In this document: positions 1 through 10,808 of the stretch, one piece after another
Numbering within the stretch: position 1 is the stretch's first letter
Layout: every line of letters starts with the position of its first letter
Source: Plotosus lineatus
Lineage: Eukaryota; Chordata; Actinopteri; Siluriformes; Plotosidae
DNA: 64,000 bases
Reading direction: 5' to 3'
Assembly: GCA_024760905.1 (NCBI GenBank)
Contig: JALRMN010000025.1
Location: 1,130,001 to 1,194,000, forward strand
Position numbers and translations under genes: made by a program
The notes under the pieces: model-generated
What the model was told of the DNA's origin: nothing
The model's input: only the letters and a program-made list of their open reading frames with translations
The model's database searches: none

Positions 1-1717
1 TGGAATGAGGAAGTGCAGGAGTGTGTACAAAGGAAGAGGTAAGCTAAGAAAAAGTGGGACATAGAGAGGACCGAAGAGAGTAAACAGGAGTACAGGGAGA
101 CACAGCGTAAGGCGAAAGTAGCAGTGGCTAAGGCCAAACAGAGGGCGTATGATGACTTGTATGATAGGTTGGACAGTAAAGAGGGAGAAAATGATCTATA
201 CAGGTTGGCACAGCAGAGAAATAGAGATGGGAAGGACATGCAGCAAGTTAGATTGATAAAGGACAGAGAGGGAAATGTATTGACTGATGACAGAAGTGTA
301 CTGGGAAGATGGAAAGAGTACTTTGAAGAGCTGATGAATGAGGAAAATGAGAGAAAAAAGAGTAGAAGAGGTGACCATTGAGGAGCAGGATGTAGCAAAG
401 ATCAGTAAGGGTGAAGTGAGAAGGGCATTGAAGAGGATGAAGAATGGAAAGGCAGTTGGTCCTGATGACATACCTGTGGAGGTATGGAAGTGTCTAGGCG
501 AGGTAGCAGTAGATTTTCTGACAAGAACATTCAACAAGGTCCTAGAGAGTGAGCAGATGCTGGAGAAGTGGAGGAGAAGTGTGCTGGTGCCCATTTTTAA
601 GAACAAGGGAGACATGCAGAGTTGCGGCAACTACAGAGGGTTAAAGTTGATGAGCCATACGATGAAGTTATGGGAAAGAATAGTGGAAGCTAGACTAAGG
701 GCAGAGGTCAGCATTTGTGAGCAACAGTTTGGTTTCATGCCAAGACAGAGCACCACAGATGCAATGTTTGCTTTGAGAATGTTAATAGAGACGTACAGAG
801 AAGGTCAGAGGGAGCTACATTGTGCCTTTGTGGATCTGGAAAAAGCATATGACAGGGTGCCAAGAGAAGAACTGTGGTATTGCATGAGGAAGTCTGGAGT
901 GGCAGAGAAGTATGTTAGAGTGGTGCAGGACATGTATGAGAGATGTAAGACAGTGGTGAGGTGTGCTGTCGGTGTGACAGAAGAGTTCAAGGTGGAGGTG
1001 GGACTGCATCAAGGGTCAGCTCTGAGCCCCTTCTTGTTTGCTATGGTGATGGACAGGCTGACAGACGAGGTGAGACAAGAATCTCCATGGACTATGATGT
1101 TTGCAGATGACATTGTGATCTGTAGTGAGAGCAGAGAACAAGTGGAGGAAAATCTAGAGAGGTGGAGGTATGCCCTGGAAAGGAGAGGAATGAAGGTTAG
1201 CCTCAGAAAATCAGAATACATGTGTGTGAATGAGAAGGACCCAGGAGGAACGGTGATGTTACAGGGAGCAGAGATAACGAAGGTGGAGGAGTTTAAGTAC
1301 TTAGGCTCAACAATCCAGAGCAATGGAGAGTGTGGAAAAGAGATGAAATAGCATGTGCAGGCAGGTTGAAATGGTTGGAGAAAAGTGTCCGGTGTGATGT
1401 GCGATAGGAGAGTGTCAGCAAGAATGAAGGGACAAAGTGTACAAGACGGTAGGACTCAGAGCTGGAGGTAGCGGAGATGAAAATGTTGAGGTTCTCTCTG
1501 GGAGTAACGAGGATGGATAGGATCAGAAATGAGTATATCAGAGGGACAGCCCATGTAAGATGACCAAAGAAGAGATTTATGGATGTGGTGAAGGAAGACA
1601 TGAAGGTTGTTGGAGTCAGAAAAGAAGATGCAGAGGACAGGGTGAGATGGAGGCGGATGATTTGCTCTGGCGACCCCTGAAGGGAGCAACCGAAAGTAAA
1701 AGAAGAAGAAGAAGAAG

Positions 1718-1747
<30 letters not shown>
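1..1747 (+). mobile_element. RTE-clade LINE (local family RTE-A), copy 1, 3' part
   Basis: The element enters from beyond the left edge. It shows the linker and reverse transcriptase of a non-LTR retrotransposon, then a 3' end reading GGCGACCCCTGAAGGGA, a CCGAAAG motif and an AAG-repeat tail at about 1690-1747. The same 3' end is seen in nine other pieces in this window. Against the other copies it lacks two blocks near the 3' end (around 1440-1455 and 1558-1562). These remove the segment after VYKTV and most of the conserved C-terminal segment. RTE assignment rests on the LHQGSALSP and MMFADDIV motifs and the short repeat tail; the family name is not certain. Confidence 0.85.
338..1351 (+). 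pseudogene. Reverse transcriptase domain of RTE-A copy 1
   Basis: An open stretch of 337 codons covers the RT palm and fingers. In order it shows KAVGPDDIPVE, the NYRGLKLMS block, [29 protein letters not shown] and the catalytic MMFADDIVIC box, then FKYLGSTIQSNGE. In the family this enzyme copies element RNA at a nicked target site. The reading frame ends at a stop just after GKEMK where other copies read on, and the upstream linker (124-381) is in another frame. The copy is therefore inactive although the RT core is unbroken. Confidence 0.8.
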
Positions 1748-1748
<1 letters not shown>

Positions 1749-1749
1749 C

Positions 1750-2600
1750 GAGGCGATGAGGGGTTCTGGTTTGGTGGCCATCGGATATCGTCTCTGCTTT
1801 TTGCGGATGATGTTGTCCTTTTGGCTTCATCAAGTCGGGACCTCCAACTCTCATTGGAGTGCGAAGCAGCCGGTATGAAGATCAGTACCTCCAAGTCTGA
1901 GGCCATGGTTCTCAGTCGGACAATGGTGGAATGTACCCTCCAGGTCGGGAATGAGGTCTTGCCCCAAGTGGAGTAGTTTAAGTATCTTGGGGTCTTGTTT
2001 ACGAGTGAGGGAAGGATGGAGCGAGAGATCGACAGACGGATCGCTGCAGCCTCTGCTGTTAAGCGGTGCCTGTACCGGTCCGTCGTGGTGAAGAAGGAGC
2101 TGAGCCGCAAGGCAAAGCTCTCAATTTACCAGTCAATCTACGTTCCAACCCTCACCTATGGTAGCTTTGGGTAATGACCGAAAGAACAAGATCACGGATA
2201 CACGCGGCTGAAATGAGCTTCCTTCGCCAGGTGGCGGGGTTCTCCCTTAGAGATAAGGTGAGAAGCTCCGCCATCCGAGGAGAGCTCGGAGTAGATCCGC
2301 TGCTCCTCCGCATTGAGAGGGGCCAGTTTAGGTGGCTCGGGCATCTGGTCAAAATTCCCCCCCGGACGCCTCCCTGGTGTGGTGTTTCGGGCATGTCCAA
2401 CCGGGAAGAGACCCCGGGGTCGACCTAGAACACGCTGGAGGGACTATGTCTCTCGGCTTGTCTGGGACCGCCTCGGTGTCCCCCCGGGAGAGTTGGAGGA
2501 AGTGGCTCGGGAGAGGGATGTCTGGACCTCTTTGCTTAGGTTTCTGCCCCCGCGACCCGACCCTGGACTAAGCGGAAGATGATGATGATAATGATGATGA
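1750..2600 (+). mobile_element. Rex3-like LINE, 3' fragment
   Basis: The sequence starts abruptly inside the RT (RFGGHR-type segment, then FADDVVLLASSSRDLQ) directly after the AAG tail of the RTE copy. It continues through SIYQSIYVPTLTYG to GRPRTRWRDYVSRL and PPRPDPGLSGR, and ends in short GATGATGAT repeats. A very short 3' end made of GATG-like repeats is a published hallmark of Rex3. Frames are broken by several indels and stops. Either the RTE inserted into Rex3 or this is an independently 5'-truncated insertion; the left edge of the window hides the answer. Confidence 0.8.

Positions 2601-2607
<7 letters not shown>

Positions 2608-2660
<53 letters not shown>
2608..2660. repeat. TA microsatellite
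   Basis: About 25 TA units with one CAG interruption, following the GATG tail of the Rex3 copy. Confidence 0.95.
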
Positions 2661-2661
<1 letters not shown>

Positions 2662-3083
2662 TATATATATATTCTTGAGGAAAGAATGTCTGCTCAATGA
2701 ATGCTTGCTTATGTTTGCTTATTAAATTATATTAATAATTTACTTCTTTTTGTTATGTGTCATATCTTTCTTTTTCTGTTTCATGGAGATAAAACAGTGT
2801 CTGAAAGCTGCTGTGGGTCAGATGTGGATGAAGCACAACTGAGTATCAGGTTTCACAGTGTATCAAGTTTTAGTTCTGTTTGTGAGGAAATAACACACAT
2901 CTGTGTCTTTGTCCCCAAAATGTGATTTATTTTCCACTAAAAAAAAAAATAATAATAAAATAAATTAATTTATAATTTTTTTAATTTTTAGGTCGGGAGG
3001 TAAGGTTTATGCTTGTTTCATTTGGCTGAGTACCAAATTTACCAGCAGCTTCCATCAGTGATCGCCGGTAATGCTCAGAGTTA
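2661..3083. other. Unassigned AT-rich sequence
   Basis: No recognised gene or repeat. A 74-codon ORF at 2701-2925 on the plus strand begins with a hydrophobic stretch. It has no recognisable domain and no splice context I can defend, so it is not called as a gene. Confidence 0.5.
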
Positions 3084-3418
3084 CTAAGATAAGATAAGAT
3101 AAGATACAGCTTTATTAATCTCACAATGGAGAAATTCACTGTTACAGGCTCTTGAGGTACTATCAGTAGGGGGTGCAAAAATAGATACAAGTACAAACAT
3201 ACACACATAAATATATATTATATAAGTAAATAAATAAGTAGATACATAAATAGTATAAATTAATAAACAATAAAAGAAAAGAATGGAGCAACTTTATAGA
3301 CTGGCCTATATTAAAGTGTACATGTATCTGAGGGCAGAGATGGGTTGATATGGTTCACAGTCAGTGGGGTAGATGTGGTTGATTAAAGTGCGCGGGGTTT
3401 TTATTGCACATAACCGGT
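3084..3418 (-). mobile_element. Rex1-like LINE, 3'-terminal fragment
   Basis: This is nearly identical to the 3' end of the long Rex1-like copy at 20868-24340, including the ATCTT-repeat tail, the AATAAAGCTG motif next to it and the TTGCACCCCCTAC segment. Only the untranslated 3' part is present, as expected for 5'-truncated target-primed insertion. Confidence 0.85.
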
Positions 3419-3469
3419 TGCACATAACATACTAGCATGACATGCCTCTCTCTGTCTGCAATACCACAC

Positions 3470-3836
3470 CTTATTAAATTGTTCAGTTCATTTTCTGTAA
3501 CCGCTTCATCCTAATTAGGGTCGCGGGGAGGCTGGTGCCCATCCCAGCCAACTCAGGGCGAGGGCAGAGTACACCCTGGACAGCTCGCCAGGCCATCGCA
3601 GGGCGGAAACACGCTGACGGCTTTGCAGCTACTCTTGTCGAAAGTCAGCAATGGTTCTTTTACATGCCTCACACCATAGACAGTGAGAGACATGGCCGGC
3701 CTTTGATAACCCAGTTAGCTGCACTGGGGGGGACAGTGACAACCTTGTGGAGAGTGGGACTCGAACCCACAACCTTTGGAGCAGCGATCCGGCGCCTTAT
3801 ACCACTAGACCATCACTGCCCCTCTTATTAAATTGT
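3470..3836 (-). mobile_element. tRNA-derived SINE, tail type A, with 13-bp target-site duplication
   Basis: Read on the minus strand, the SINE begins with a tRNA-like head. It has an A-box-like TGGTCTAGTGGTATAAGG and a B box GGTTCGAGTCCC. A common body follows (AACCATTGCTGACTTTCG, CCGTCAGCGTGTTTC). It ends in tail type A, which contains GTCCAGGGTGTACTC, GGCTGGGATGGGC and a terminal GCGGTTACAGAAAATGAA. The element proper is 3483-3823. The 13-bp direct repeat CTTATTAAATTGT flanks it at 3470-3482 and 3824-3836, which is direct evidence of retrotransposition. Confidence 0.9.
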
Positions 3837-3989
3837 GTTTTTGTATAGTTTTGATGGTTTGTATAATTATGACATGATAGTGGTGATTAGAGGTAGATTA
3901 AGTCCATTAAGTCCCAGGTACCAAATGCACGGCCCGCCATTGAGTATACCATAACAGTTCAGCTTTCTTTCAAAAGGATAAAATACTCT

Positions 3990-4185
3990 GCTTTTTTAAA
4001 CAACGACGTGTTGGCATGGCCTAGAAAATTCCTCAAATCTTAATTTGATCAAGCATCTGTGGGATGTGCTGGGAAGGAAATCCAATCCACAGTTGCCCCA
4101 TAGAGGATCAACTAATGATAATATATTGGTGTGAAATAATAAAGCACAACTTCAGAGGTCTCGTAAAGTTCATGTATCAGTCAAC
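3990..4185 (+). pseudogene. Tc1/mariner transposase relic
   Basis: A frame-broken stretch resembles the third catalytic region of Tc1-type transposases (LNLIKHLWDVLG, cf. DLNPIEHLWDV), followed by sequence like the C-terminal end (CTTCAGAGGTCT). No terminal repeats were found around it. Heavily decayed. Confidence 0.45.
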
Positions 4186-4399
4186 TTATTTTCAACTTAT
4201 TTTCTGAAAAAAAATATTTATGTCCCTCATTAAGCAGTTCAATAAGGAGACCAAAAATGACATTTTATTATATTTTTTCTTTGCATATTTTCAGTAGACT
4301 GCCTCCCATTTGTGTAGCAACATTTCAGCCTTTCACACCGCATTGATTTGATTGGTGAGATTATTCTGTAAAGGAATTCAGGAAACCATGTAAGATCAG

Positions 4400-4868
4400 G
4401 GAGATGGATGTGAGTGTTTTGAGATCACGTCCAGGAATAAACAAAGTTATAATCTTCAAGATTGCTGTTCCTGATGACGTTGACAGTTTGGAGAAGGCAA
4501 GAACAGAATAAGGTGGAAGTTCACCCCAAAACTACACAACCTCAACTTTGCTAATGATGTGGCTTTATTCTCTTTACCAAGACAACAAATTCAGTAATAT
4601 GAATTAAAATGAATGAAGAAGCCAATTGGGCCGGTTCCGACTCAATATGGAAAAGGCAAAGGCCTTAAGAATTAATGCACAGGATGAAACAAAGGTTATA
4701 ATTGGACACAAGGCATTAAGGATGTCATGGAATTTGTCGCAGGGTTCCTTTGTGTACAGACAGATGACACAATAGTTTTTATAAGAAAACAATTTTTTAA
4801 AATCATACCTCTGGAAGTTGTAAAACAACCAAAGTGGACAAAGTTTTCTTGGTGTTTTCTTGCCTTAT
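4400..4868 (+). pseudogene. LINE reverse-transcriptase relic, clade unassigned
   Basis: A broken frame contains a degenerate catalytic box (LNFANDVALFSL in place of FADD) and, downstream, text like LNMEKAKALRINAQDETK and VMEFVAGFL. Both fit the region after the RT active site in many LINEs. Its right end abuts the receptor-promoter relic exactly where the receptor start codon would lie, so it probably replaced that gene. Confidence 0.5.
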
Positions 4869-4869
4869 A

Positions 4870-5035
4870 TCAACTGAGAGACAACGAGGAAACCATGTGT
4901 TGGGTAAATCGTACACAGCTTTATCTATGTGTAGGGGTGGGGCTATTTATACGGACTGCACCACTTATACCCATAAACCCCCGAAAAAGAACCAAACACA
5001 CAAAATAACATTCCTCAGCCTTTTTTATTTCAACA
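4870..5035 (-). promoter_or_regulatory. Relic receptor promoter (unit 1)
   Basis: This matches the promoter and 5' UTR of the intact Ig receptor gene (26103-26265) over about 160 bp. It includes the TATA box TATAAATA at 4944-4951 on the minus strand, the CCCCACCCCTACACA segment and the TTTCCTC segment near the start codon. Homology stops at the position of the ATG. No exon 1 follows, so the promoter has lost its gene. Confidence 0.8.
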
Positions 5036-5046
5036 ATATACTTTAG

Positions 5047-5048
<2 letters not shown>

Positions 5049-5123
<75 letters not shown>
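5049..5123. repeat. Compound CT/CA microsatellite
   Basis: About 20 CT units followed by about 17 CA units. It lies inside duplicated flank unit 1 and is absent at the matching place in unit 2, where an ATT repeat is found instead. Confidence 0.95.
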
Positions 5124-5124
<1 letters not shown>

Positions 5125-5334
5125 ATGAATAATGTATGCCATTAGATGCATAATGTATATTTTGATAAAGTAGTTTATTCCTTTTTCATTTGTAAATGGT
5201 GTGTTTGATTCAGAATATTCTGGTGAGGAATGTAGTTTTATATTTACTCATAGTAATGATTTCAATTCAAAGTTTAATTTAGTATCTTACACCAGCAGCT
5301 CCCTCTTCATATTTTAATGTAGATGCTTTCATCC

Positions 5335-5648
5335 CTTATCTACACTTCTTATTCATCAGGGTTACAGACAATCCCAGATGATTTAATTGAGAGGCAGGCT
5401 TACACCTTGAACAGATCACAAGTCTATCACAGCACTAACACAGACAATAAGTCACATATTCACAACTACAGGTGATACAGAGTAGCCATTTGACCCAATG
5501 TAGATATCCTGCCAGAGGAAGCAGAGTACCAGGAGGAAACCCGTCTGAGCAAAGGGCGAACATGCAAACTCTATACAGAAAGACCCTTGGTTCAGATTCA
5601 AACCCCAACTCCTCACATTGTGAAGAGACAGTGGGAGTCACCATGCCC
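5335..5648 (-). mobile_element. Old SINE-like repeat
   Basis: A decayed copy of a common fish dispersed repeat. Landmarks are GGAGGAAACCCGTCTG, AACATGCAAACTC-ACAGAAAG and a tRNA-like end with TTCAGATTCAAACCCC. It shares the 'TACACC..GAACAGATCAC' type tail with SINE tail type A. No target-site duplication was found. Confidence 0.6.
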
Positions 5649-5831
5649 TCTTAATTTTTACACTGGAGGTACCGATCACAAACTTTTCATAACCCTGCTC
5701 TTATTGGTGTTGTTGGTGTGGACAGTTGGCTCTCAAAGTTCAACTCTGTTCATAAACCATTGGGCCCTTAACTCTCAATTGCTACTGATGATAATAACAC
5801 AAAACTTTGCAGGTTTATAATAAGTGACTTG

Positions 5832-6203
5832 ATGATCAATTCAATTTCATCACCATCAGTTCATTTTCTGTAACCGCTTAATCCCAATTAGGGTCACGGG
5901 GAGGCTGGCACCCATCCCAGCCAACTTCGGGCAAGGGCTGAGTACATCCTGGACAGCTTGCCAGTCCATCGCAGGGCGGGAACACGTCGACGGCTTTGCA
6001 GCCTACTCTTGTTGAAAGTCAGCAATGGTTCTTTTACACCATAGACAGTGAGAGACATGGCCGGCCTTTGATAACCCAGTTAGCTGCACTGGTGGGGGGG
6101 GGGGGGTTACAACCTTGTGGAGAGTGGGACTCAAACCCCCAATCTTTGGATCAGTGATCCAACACCGTATATCACTAGACAACCACTGCCGCATGATCAA
6201 TTC
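5832..6203 (-). mobile_element. tRNA-derived SINE, tail type A, with 11-bp target-site duplication
   Basis: Same head, body and tail type A as the copy at 3483-3823, with a run of G in the body. The element is 5843-6192, flanked by ATGATCAATTC at 5832-5842 and 6193-6203. The paralogous sequence at 26755-26765 has a single uninterrupted ATGATCAATTC, which is a natural empty site. The insertion therefore happened after the flank units separated. Confidence 0.9.
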
Positions 6204-6767
6204 CATCAAGCTGATTTTTTTTTATTCTGACACCAGAAACAGATTTATTTTCATTTATTGAGACAAGTCAATTCAACAAAATTATCCAAATCGGAATGTA
6301 GTGTGTGCCAAAATACTACAATTTTAATCTTTTGTTCATATTATGTGTGAATGCTGTATAAATTTTCCACAGCAACCATCATTTAAACTTTATTATATCA
6401 AGATAATTAGGAACAAAGTCATTCGTGCTTGTCTGCTACAAACTGAATGTGTGTGGCGTGTGTGAAAGGTTCAGATAATCAGAAGCATATAAACCACAGA
6501 ATAGACACGAAGATGTGAGGTTTCACTGTTCTGATACCAATGTCATGTCTGAAAATATACCATGTGTCAGTGCTGTGGTTGGAAAAATAAACAAATACAG
6601 AACCAGGTATGTTTGTGGTTTGATGGCTGCATCTGACTTAAATACAAACATACAATTAATTTAGCTGGATATTAAATAATTTTATGATTAAATTCAAAAA
6701 TATATGTAAATATTCAGATATTTAAAAAAATATTTGACATTTAAATACAAAAAATAAATAAATCAGT

Positions 6768-7000
6768 TTCATAGGAAACTAGTGTTTTACGAATAATACT
6801 CGCCTCTGGTCTTATTATCAAAGAGCATTGAAACACACCTGCCACTGAATTATCTCAAAGCTCTTTTTATCCCCTTGTGCCCCCTGTTTTGCCTTTGTAC
6901 GTTAGACTATATCCATATAGCGCCTCGATACCTCTCTCGGAATCCAAGCTAGAGGTCGTGTGATCACGCTATATTAGAACGAGGCTAACAGGGAAATGTC
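6768..7000. repeat. DIRS inverted terminal repeat (left in window)
   Basis: Roughly 230 bp that reappears inverted at 12500-12712. Shared text includes CGCCTCTGGTCTTATTAT, CAAAGCTCTTTTTA, the TAGACTATATCCA block and GTGATCACGCTA. Confidence 0.85.
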
Positions 7001-7032
7001 ATCCACATACAAACACATCACAGGGAGGGAAG

Positions 7033-7125
7033 CTAATAAGATCAGAGGTGAGTATTATTCGTAAAGCACTAGTTTCCTACGAAACTGGTTTATTTTATTC
7101 TTAAACTCACCTCTGGTCTTATTCT
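7033..7125. repeat. DIRS internal complementary region
   Basis: The first half (AGAGGTGAGTATTATTCGTA, CACTAGTTTCCTACGAAAC) is the reverse complement of the left outer end at about 6760-6825. The second half (TTCTTAAACTCACCTCTGG) is the reverse complement of the right outer end at about 12670-12712. The join of the two, around 7085-7100, represents the circle junction expected of DIRS replication. Confidence 0.85.
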
Positions 7126-7364
7126 CATGGAACAGAATCCAACAGGAAATCAAGTAGGGTGGGTACTCACCTCACTAAGGCTCAAAACTGGAAAGCTCAG
7201 CACAGATCCAGTAAAAAGAGCAACCCTACCTAAATTCCCCCTACTGTTTAGCACAGGAAGGATGCCTATGTACACGTTATTTACAAAATAACTCAATATA
7301 GGCGAAGCTGGCAGCCTCATACTAGCTATAAGGGAGGAAACCTACCCTACAACGCTCAGTCAAG

Positions 7365-7890
7365 TTATTGGAAACCTGGTTCGATGAGAGCACCCGCCAC
7401 TGACAACGGACCAAGAGAAAACAATGAGTCTGCATGAACCGCCAACAAGTGGAGATAAAAGTCTGTAAAGGTGGTCTGACATGACCAAGAACAGGCCGTC
7501 ATGATATACTCAGCAGAAACATTACTAGCCTTCGCGAGACAAGACAACAAAAGCCAAATTTGATGGGAATGAATATGAAATTCAGGATGGAACGATCTAG
7601 AGCTTGATAGGCCTCCTTGACAGCATACTTTATAAACTTAGCAAAACCATCCGGAGTAATTTCATTAACAGAACGAGAAGAAAGGGGAAGAAAAAGCTTC
7701 ATTCAGCCCTGAGAAACCAATGCAGGCGATGTATGATCCAGGTAGACCTGAATAGTGCGAACAGGACACAATTTGTAGTCATGGCCAGCAAAATCCTTCA
7801 AGGATTTAACCACAACAGGCTCAGGCACAAGATTGGGCCGCTGAGTCTTAGCCACCAACTGAGGATCTGGATAAAACCGGATCAACGACC
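7365..7890 (-). pseudogene. DIRS tyrosine recombinase, C-terminal part
   Basis: Three adjoining minus-strand frames give a coherent recombinase-like text. It runs DPQLVAKTQRPNLVPEPVV, then LCPVRTIQVYLDHT, then a frame change to LFLPLSSRSVNEITPDGF, and finally SCQTTFTDFYLHLLAV. LCPVR-x-YLD-T and the final F-x-x-FYL are typical of DIRS recombinases. Frame changes make it nonfunctional. The N-terminal half upstream (7900-8690) is too decayed to delimit. Confidence 0.7.
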
Positions 7891-8727
7891 AGTCCTAGCA
7901 GAATGGAAATAACCCCGAGCTTGATGAACAGCACAAATCTCACTACGATGCGTAACAGTAGCTAACGCAACTTACAGAGCCATCTTGTATGTGACAAGTT
8001 CTCGAGAACAAGACCCCATAGGCTCAAAAGGTGGATGAACCAAAGTACACAAAACCAGCGCTAAATCCCACTGGGGAACAGGTTGGCACACAACAGGCTG
8101 CAAATTAGCCACCCCCTTGAACAACCGGGCCAAAACCCCCCAGAATCCTGGGCTAAAGGACTTGCAATAATCCAGAACATGGAAGATTGCAGCCCAATAG
8201 TCGCCACTTGGATTCGTAAACCTCCAAGGAGCATGTTCTGACAGCAGCCATAAGTATCAAGGAAGAAGCCTCAGGAATTCCTTGTCTGGCCAGGACCTAC
8301 CGAAGAGAATCCAACCATGAAGCCGAAACAACTGGGGATTCTCGTGAAGTAGATGCCCCTCAGAAAGGAGGTTTGGAACTAAGGGTAGTTGAATTGGATG
8401 AGCTACTGACAGTTTCAGGAGGTTCGCGAACCATGACTGGCAAGGCCACAGAGGAGCTATGAGAAGCAGGCAAGCCTGCTCAGTCCGTACATTGGACAGA
8501 ACAGCCTAAAGTAACTGGGTCAAAGGAAAGGCATACAACAGGGGCAATTGAGTCCAACTCGTTGACAGAGCACCCACAAAGGACGCCTGAGTGTCCAGAA
8601 ATGGACTGACAAACAGAGGACACTCCTTGTTGAGAAACGTCGCAAACAGATCCAGATGGAAGCCGCCCAGCAGGGAGGACAGGTGCAGAAACACCAACCT
8701 GCTAAGGGCTCACTCTACGGCAAGAGG

Positions 8728-10055
8728 TCAGGAGCGAGGCAAAACATCTGCAAAAACATTCCGCTTGGATGGAATGTGATGGACCTGTAGAGTGATGGAG
8801 TGATCGCGACAAAGCCTCTGAATCTGCCAAACAAGACCGCAAAGGGTCGGCGAGTGAGTGCCCCCTTGACGGTGAATGTAAGCAACAACTGTGGAATTGT
8901 CGCAAAGCAGGAGGACAATCTGACCCTGAAGGAGTGGACAAAAATGCCTGATGCTCATTAGAACAGCATGAGCTTCCAGAACATTGATGTGCAAGGTCTA
9001 GAAGGTAGGTGACCAAGAGCCTTGAATGCGATCGGCTCCAAGTACAGCCCCCCAACCCTCCAAGGATGCATCCTTCATGAGATGCAGGAAGCGAAAGGGA
9101 AACGACAGGGGATGACCCATGGTGAACCAAGTCTTCTGACCCCAAGCACGAAGGAAATAACGAAAGTCGTTGTACAGTAGAAGAGATTGGTCCATGGAAT
9201 TTCGAAGGGGATGCCAACGAGACAGAAGCCAGATCTGAAGAGGGCGCAAATGCAGATGATACAGAATGAGAAAGTCCGCAAGACTGTTCAGCAGACCGAC
9301 TAGAGATAGCAGGGTCCGAGCAGAACAGGAATGCATTGCCAACAGATGAGGAATGACCATCAGAGCCTTGGAGACATTATGACGAGCAGGAGCTACCAGA
9401 TTTAGATGACTGTGGCAAAGAACCCTGAGATACTCGAACTCCTGAGAAGGTACGAGACTGGACTTCTTCAGGTTGAGTATCCACCTGAGGCCTTCGAGGA
9501 ACGGAAGAACCCACTGCACCTAATCGAGGAGGCACTGGTGATCTTGGTGCAAGAGGATCCAGCTGTCTATATAGACATGAAGACGGTCGCCGAGACCTCG
9601 AAGATGAGCGGAGCAGTGCATAGTCCGAAGGGGAGTGAGATGCACTGGTAGACATCCCTGACAGACCAAGCGATGCACAGGAAGGGCAGAGCGCTTGAGT
9701 GAAGAGGAACGTGGAGATAGGCGTCCTTGAGGTCGAGGGACACCGCCCAATCGCCTGGAAAGATGCCTCTCATCACTTTCCGGACAGTCTCCATCTGGAA
9801 ATGAGGACAATCCACATATCTGTTCAGACGTTCCACGTTCGTAATGAGATGGACGCCTCCGTCCCACTTCAGAACTAGAAACATGCTGGAGTAAAACACC
9901 AGTCGAGGAAGTTCTGACAGAGGAAAGAGCTCAAGGGCATTTTTCACCATCATGTCCCGAATCTTGCCGTACAATGCGTCCTGTTGGACAGGAGATGAAG
10001 GACACCGAAACAGTTGAACAGATGTGGTCATAGGTGGAGGAGTGATAAAGGGCAA
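8728..10055 (-). pseudogene. DIRS reverse transcriptase and RNase H
   Basis: The RT part (9567-10055) shows LDLKDAYLHVPLHSS and SLPFGLCTAPLIF. The catalytic YxDD box appears as VYIDSWILL, with the second Asp replaced by Ser. The connection follows (9519-8998; KDASLEGWGAVLGADRIQGSW). The RNase H part (8994-8728) shows INVLEAHAV, LLLCDNSTVVAYI, the QGGT motif and a terminal HHIPSKRNVFADVLPRS. Several frameshifts and the altered active site show that the enzyme is dead. Confidence 0.85.
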
Positions 10056-10589
10056 AATATACCTGTTTTCTACCCATGACCAAACCTAAGCATCGGGAAT
10101 CACCTCCCATGTCAAGGCAAAGTGCCTGAGATGGCCCCCTACAGGCAGGGACTCCAACGGGGGGAGTCATGTCGGAGGTTTTGGGGAAATGTGGGGAAAA
10201 ACCTGAGTCGCAGGCTTAGGTTTCATAGATCCGCGGCCCTGGCCGTGACCATGACATCTGCCCCTAGAAGAACCATGGAAGATGTCCTCGTCACAGAGGG
10301 AACAGATGAAAAAACAGACTGAGGAGGTTTGGACTTACCCTGGGATATTCGCAACAGGAAAGAACATAACAACCGATCGAAGAAGGAGCCTGCTGGTGCA
10401 GCTGTTGAAGGGAATCACTAGGAAAGATGGAGTTCCCAAATTCTGAGTGCCATTCTGAGGGAAGAACAATATGCCCTCAAGTGAGGCGATAACTCGGACA
10501 GAACGTCTTCTCATCGGCGAAGGAGATTCCCAATGATAGAAGCAATGTCCAAGACAGACAGAAGATCATACATTTGATTAACTGTTGGG

Positions 10590-10808
10590 TTTTTACATCC
10601 GAGCCTAGTGGCTCATCAGCCCGGTGCTTATCCCCGGTTTCGGTAACGTGAAGCGATCAGGAGTTGAACGCCTCCTGGATGGGACGCTAGTCCGTCGCAG
10701 GTTACCTTCCCAGTATATTTTTACTGGTACCTATTTATAATGCTAGGTGAACAGAGGCACACTTGGGGTTGAGACCTTGTTGCCGACCTGCTGAGCTATA
10801 CGTGCATC
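10590..10808. mobile_element. SINE-like insertion within the DIRS element
   Basis: A compact segment unlike the surrounding DIRS sequence contains CCGGTGCTTATCCCCGG, CTGGATGGGACGCTAGTCC and CATTCACCTAGCATTATAA-type text read in either direction. It ends in tRNA-like text (GACCTGCTGAGCTATACG). It resembles a dispersed fish repeat. The short sequence CATCC at both edges may be a remnant target duplication. Confidence 0.5.

Larger units (their letters stand above)
4870..6760 (-). repeat. Segmental duplication, receptor 5'-flank unit 1
   Basis: Blocks at 4870-5040, 5160-5220, 5740-5842, 6193-6280 and 6400-6700 align in the same order with 26105-26265, 26350-26420, 26650-26765, 26765-26870 and 27541-27790. 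The last part also aligns with 57575-57930. Insertions differ between units. Orientation is given relative to the receptor gene, whose upstream region this was. Confidence 0.8.

Noticed and set aside
196..630. Long minus-strand ORF opposite the RTE reverse transcriptase (and similar ones opposite every RTE-A copy)
   Set aside because: They recur only as the antisense of the RT frame, have no domain, and carry a composition (Ser, Leu, Phe, Pro) dictated by the purine-rich coding strand.
2701..2925. 74-codon ORF with hydrophobic start as a membrane receptor tail exon
   Set aside because: No matching splice signals, no homology with the receptor exons at 24558-26102.
7365..7890. Tyrosine recombinase as a sign of phage or integron DNA
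   Set aside because: It lies in the correct place and strand within a DIRS retrotransposon with inverted terminal repeats and RT/RNase H.
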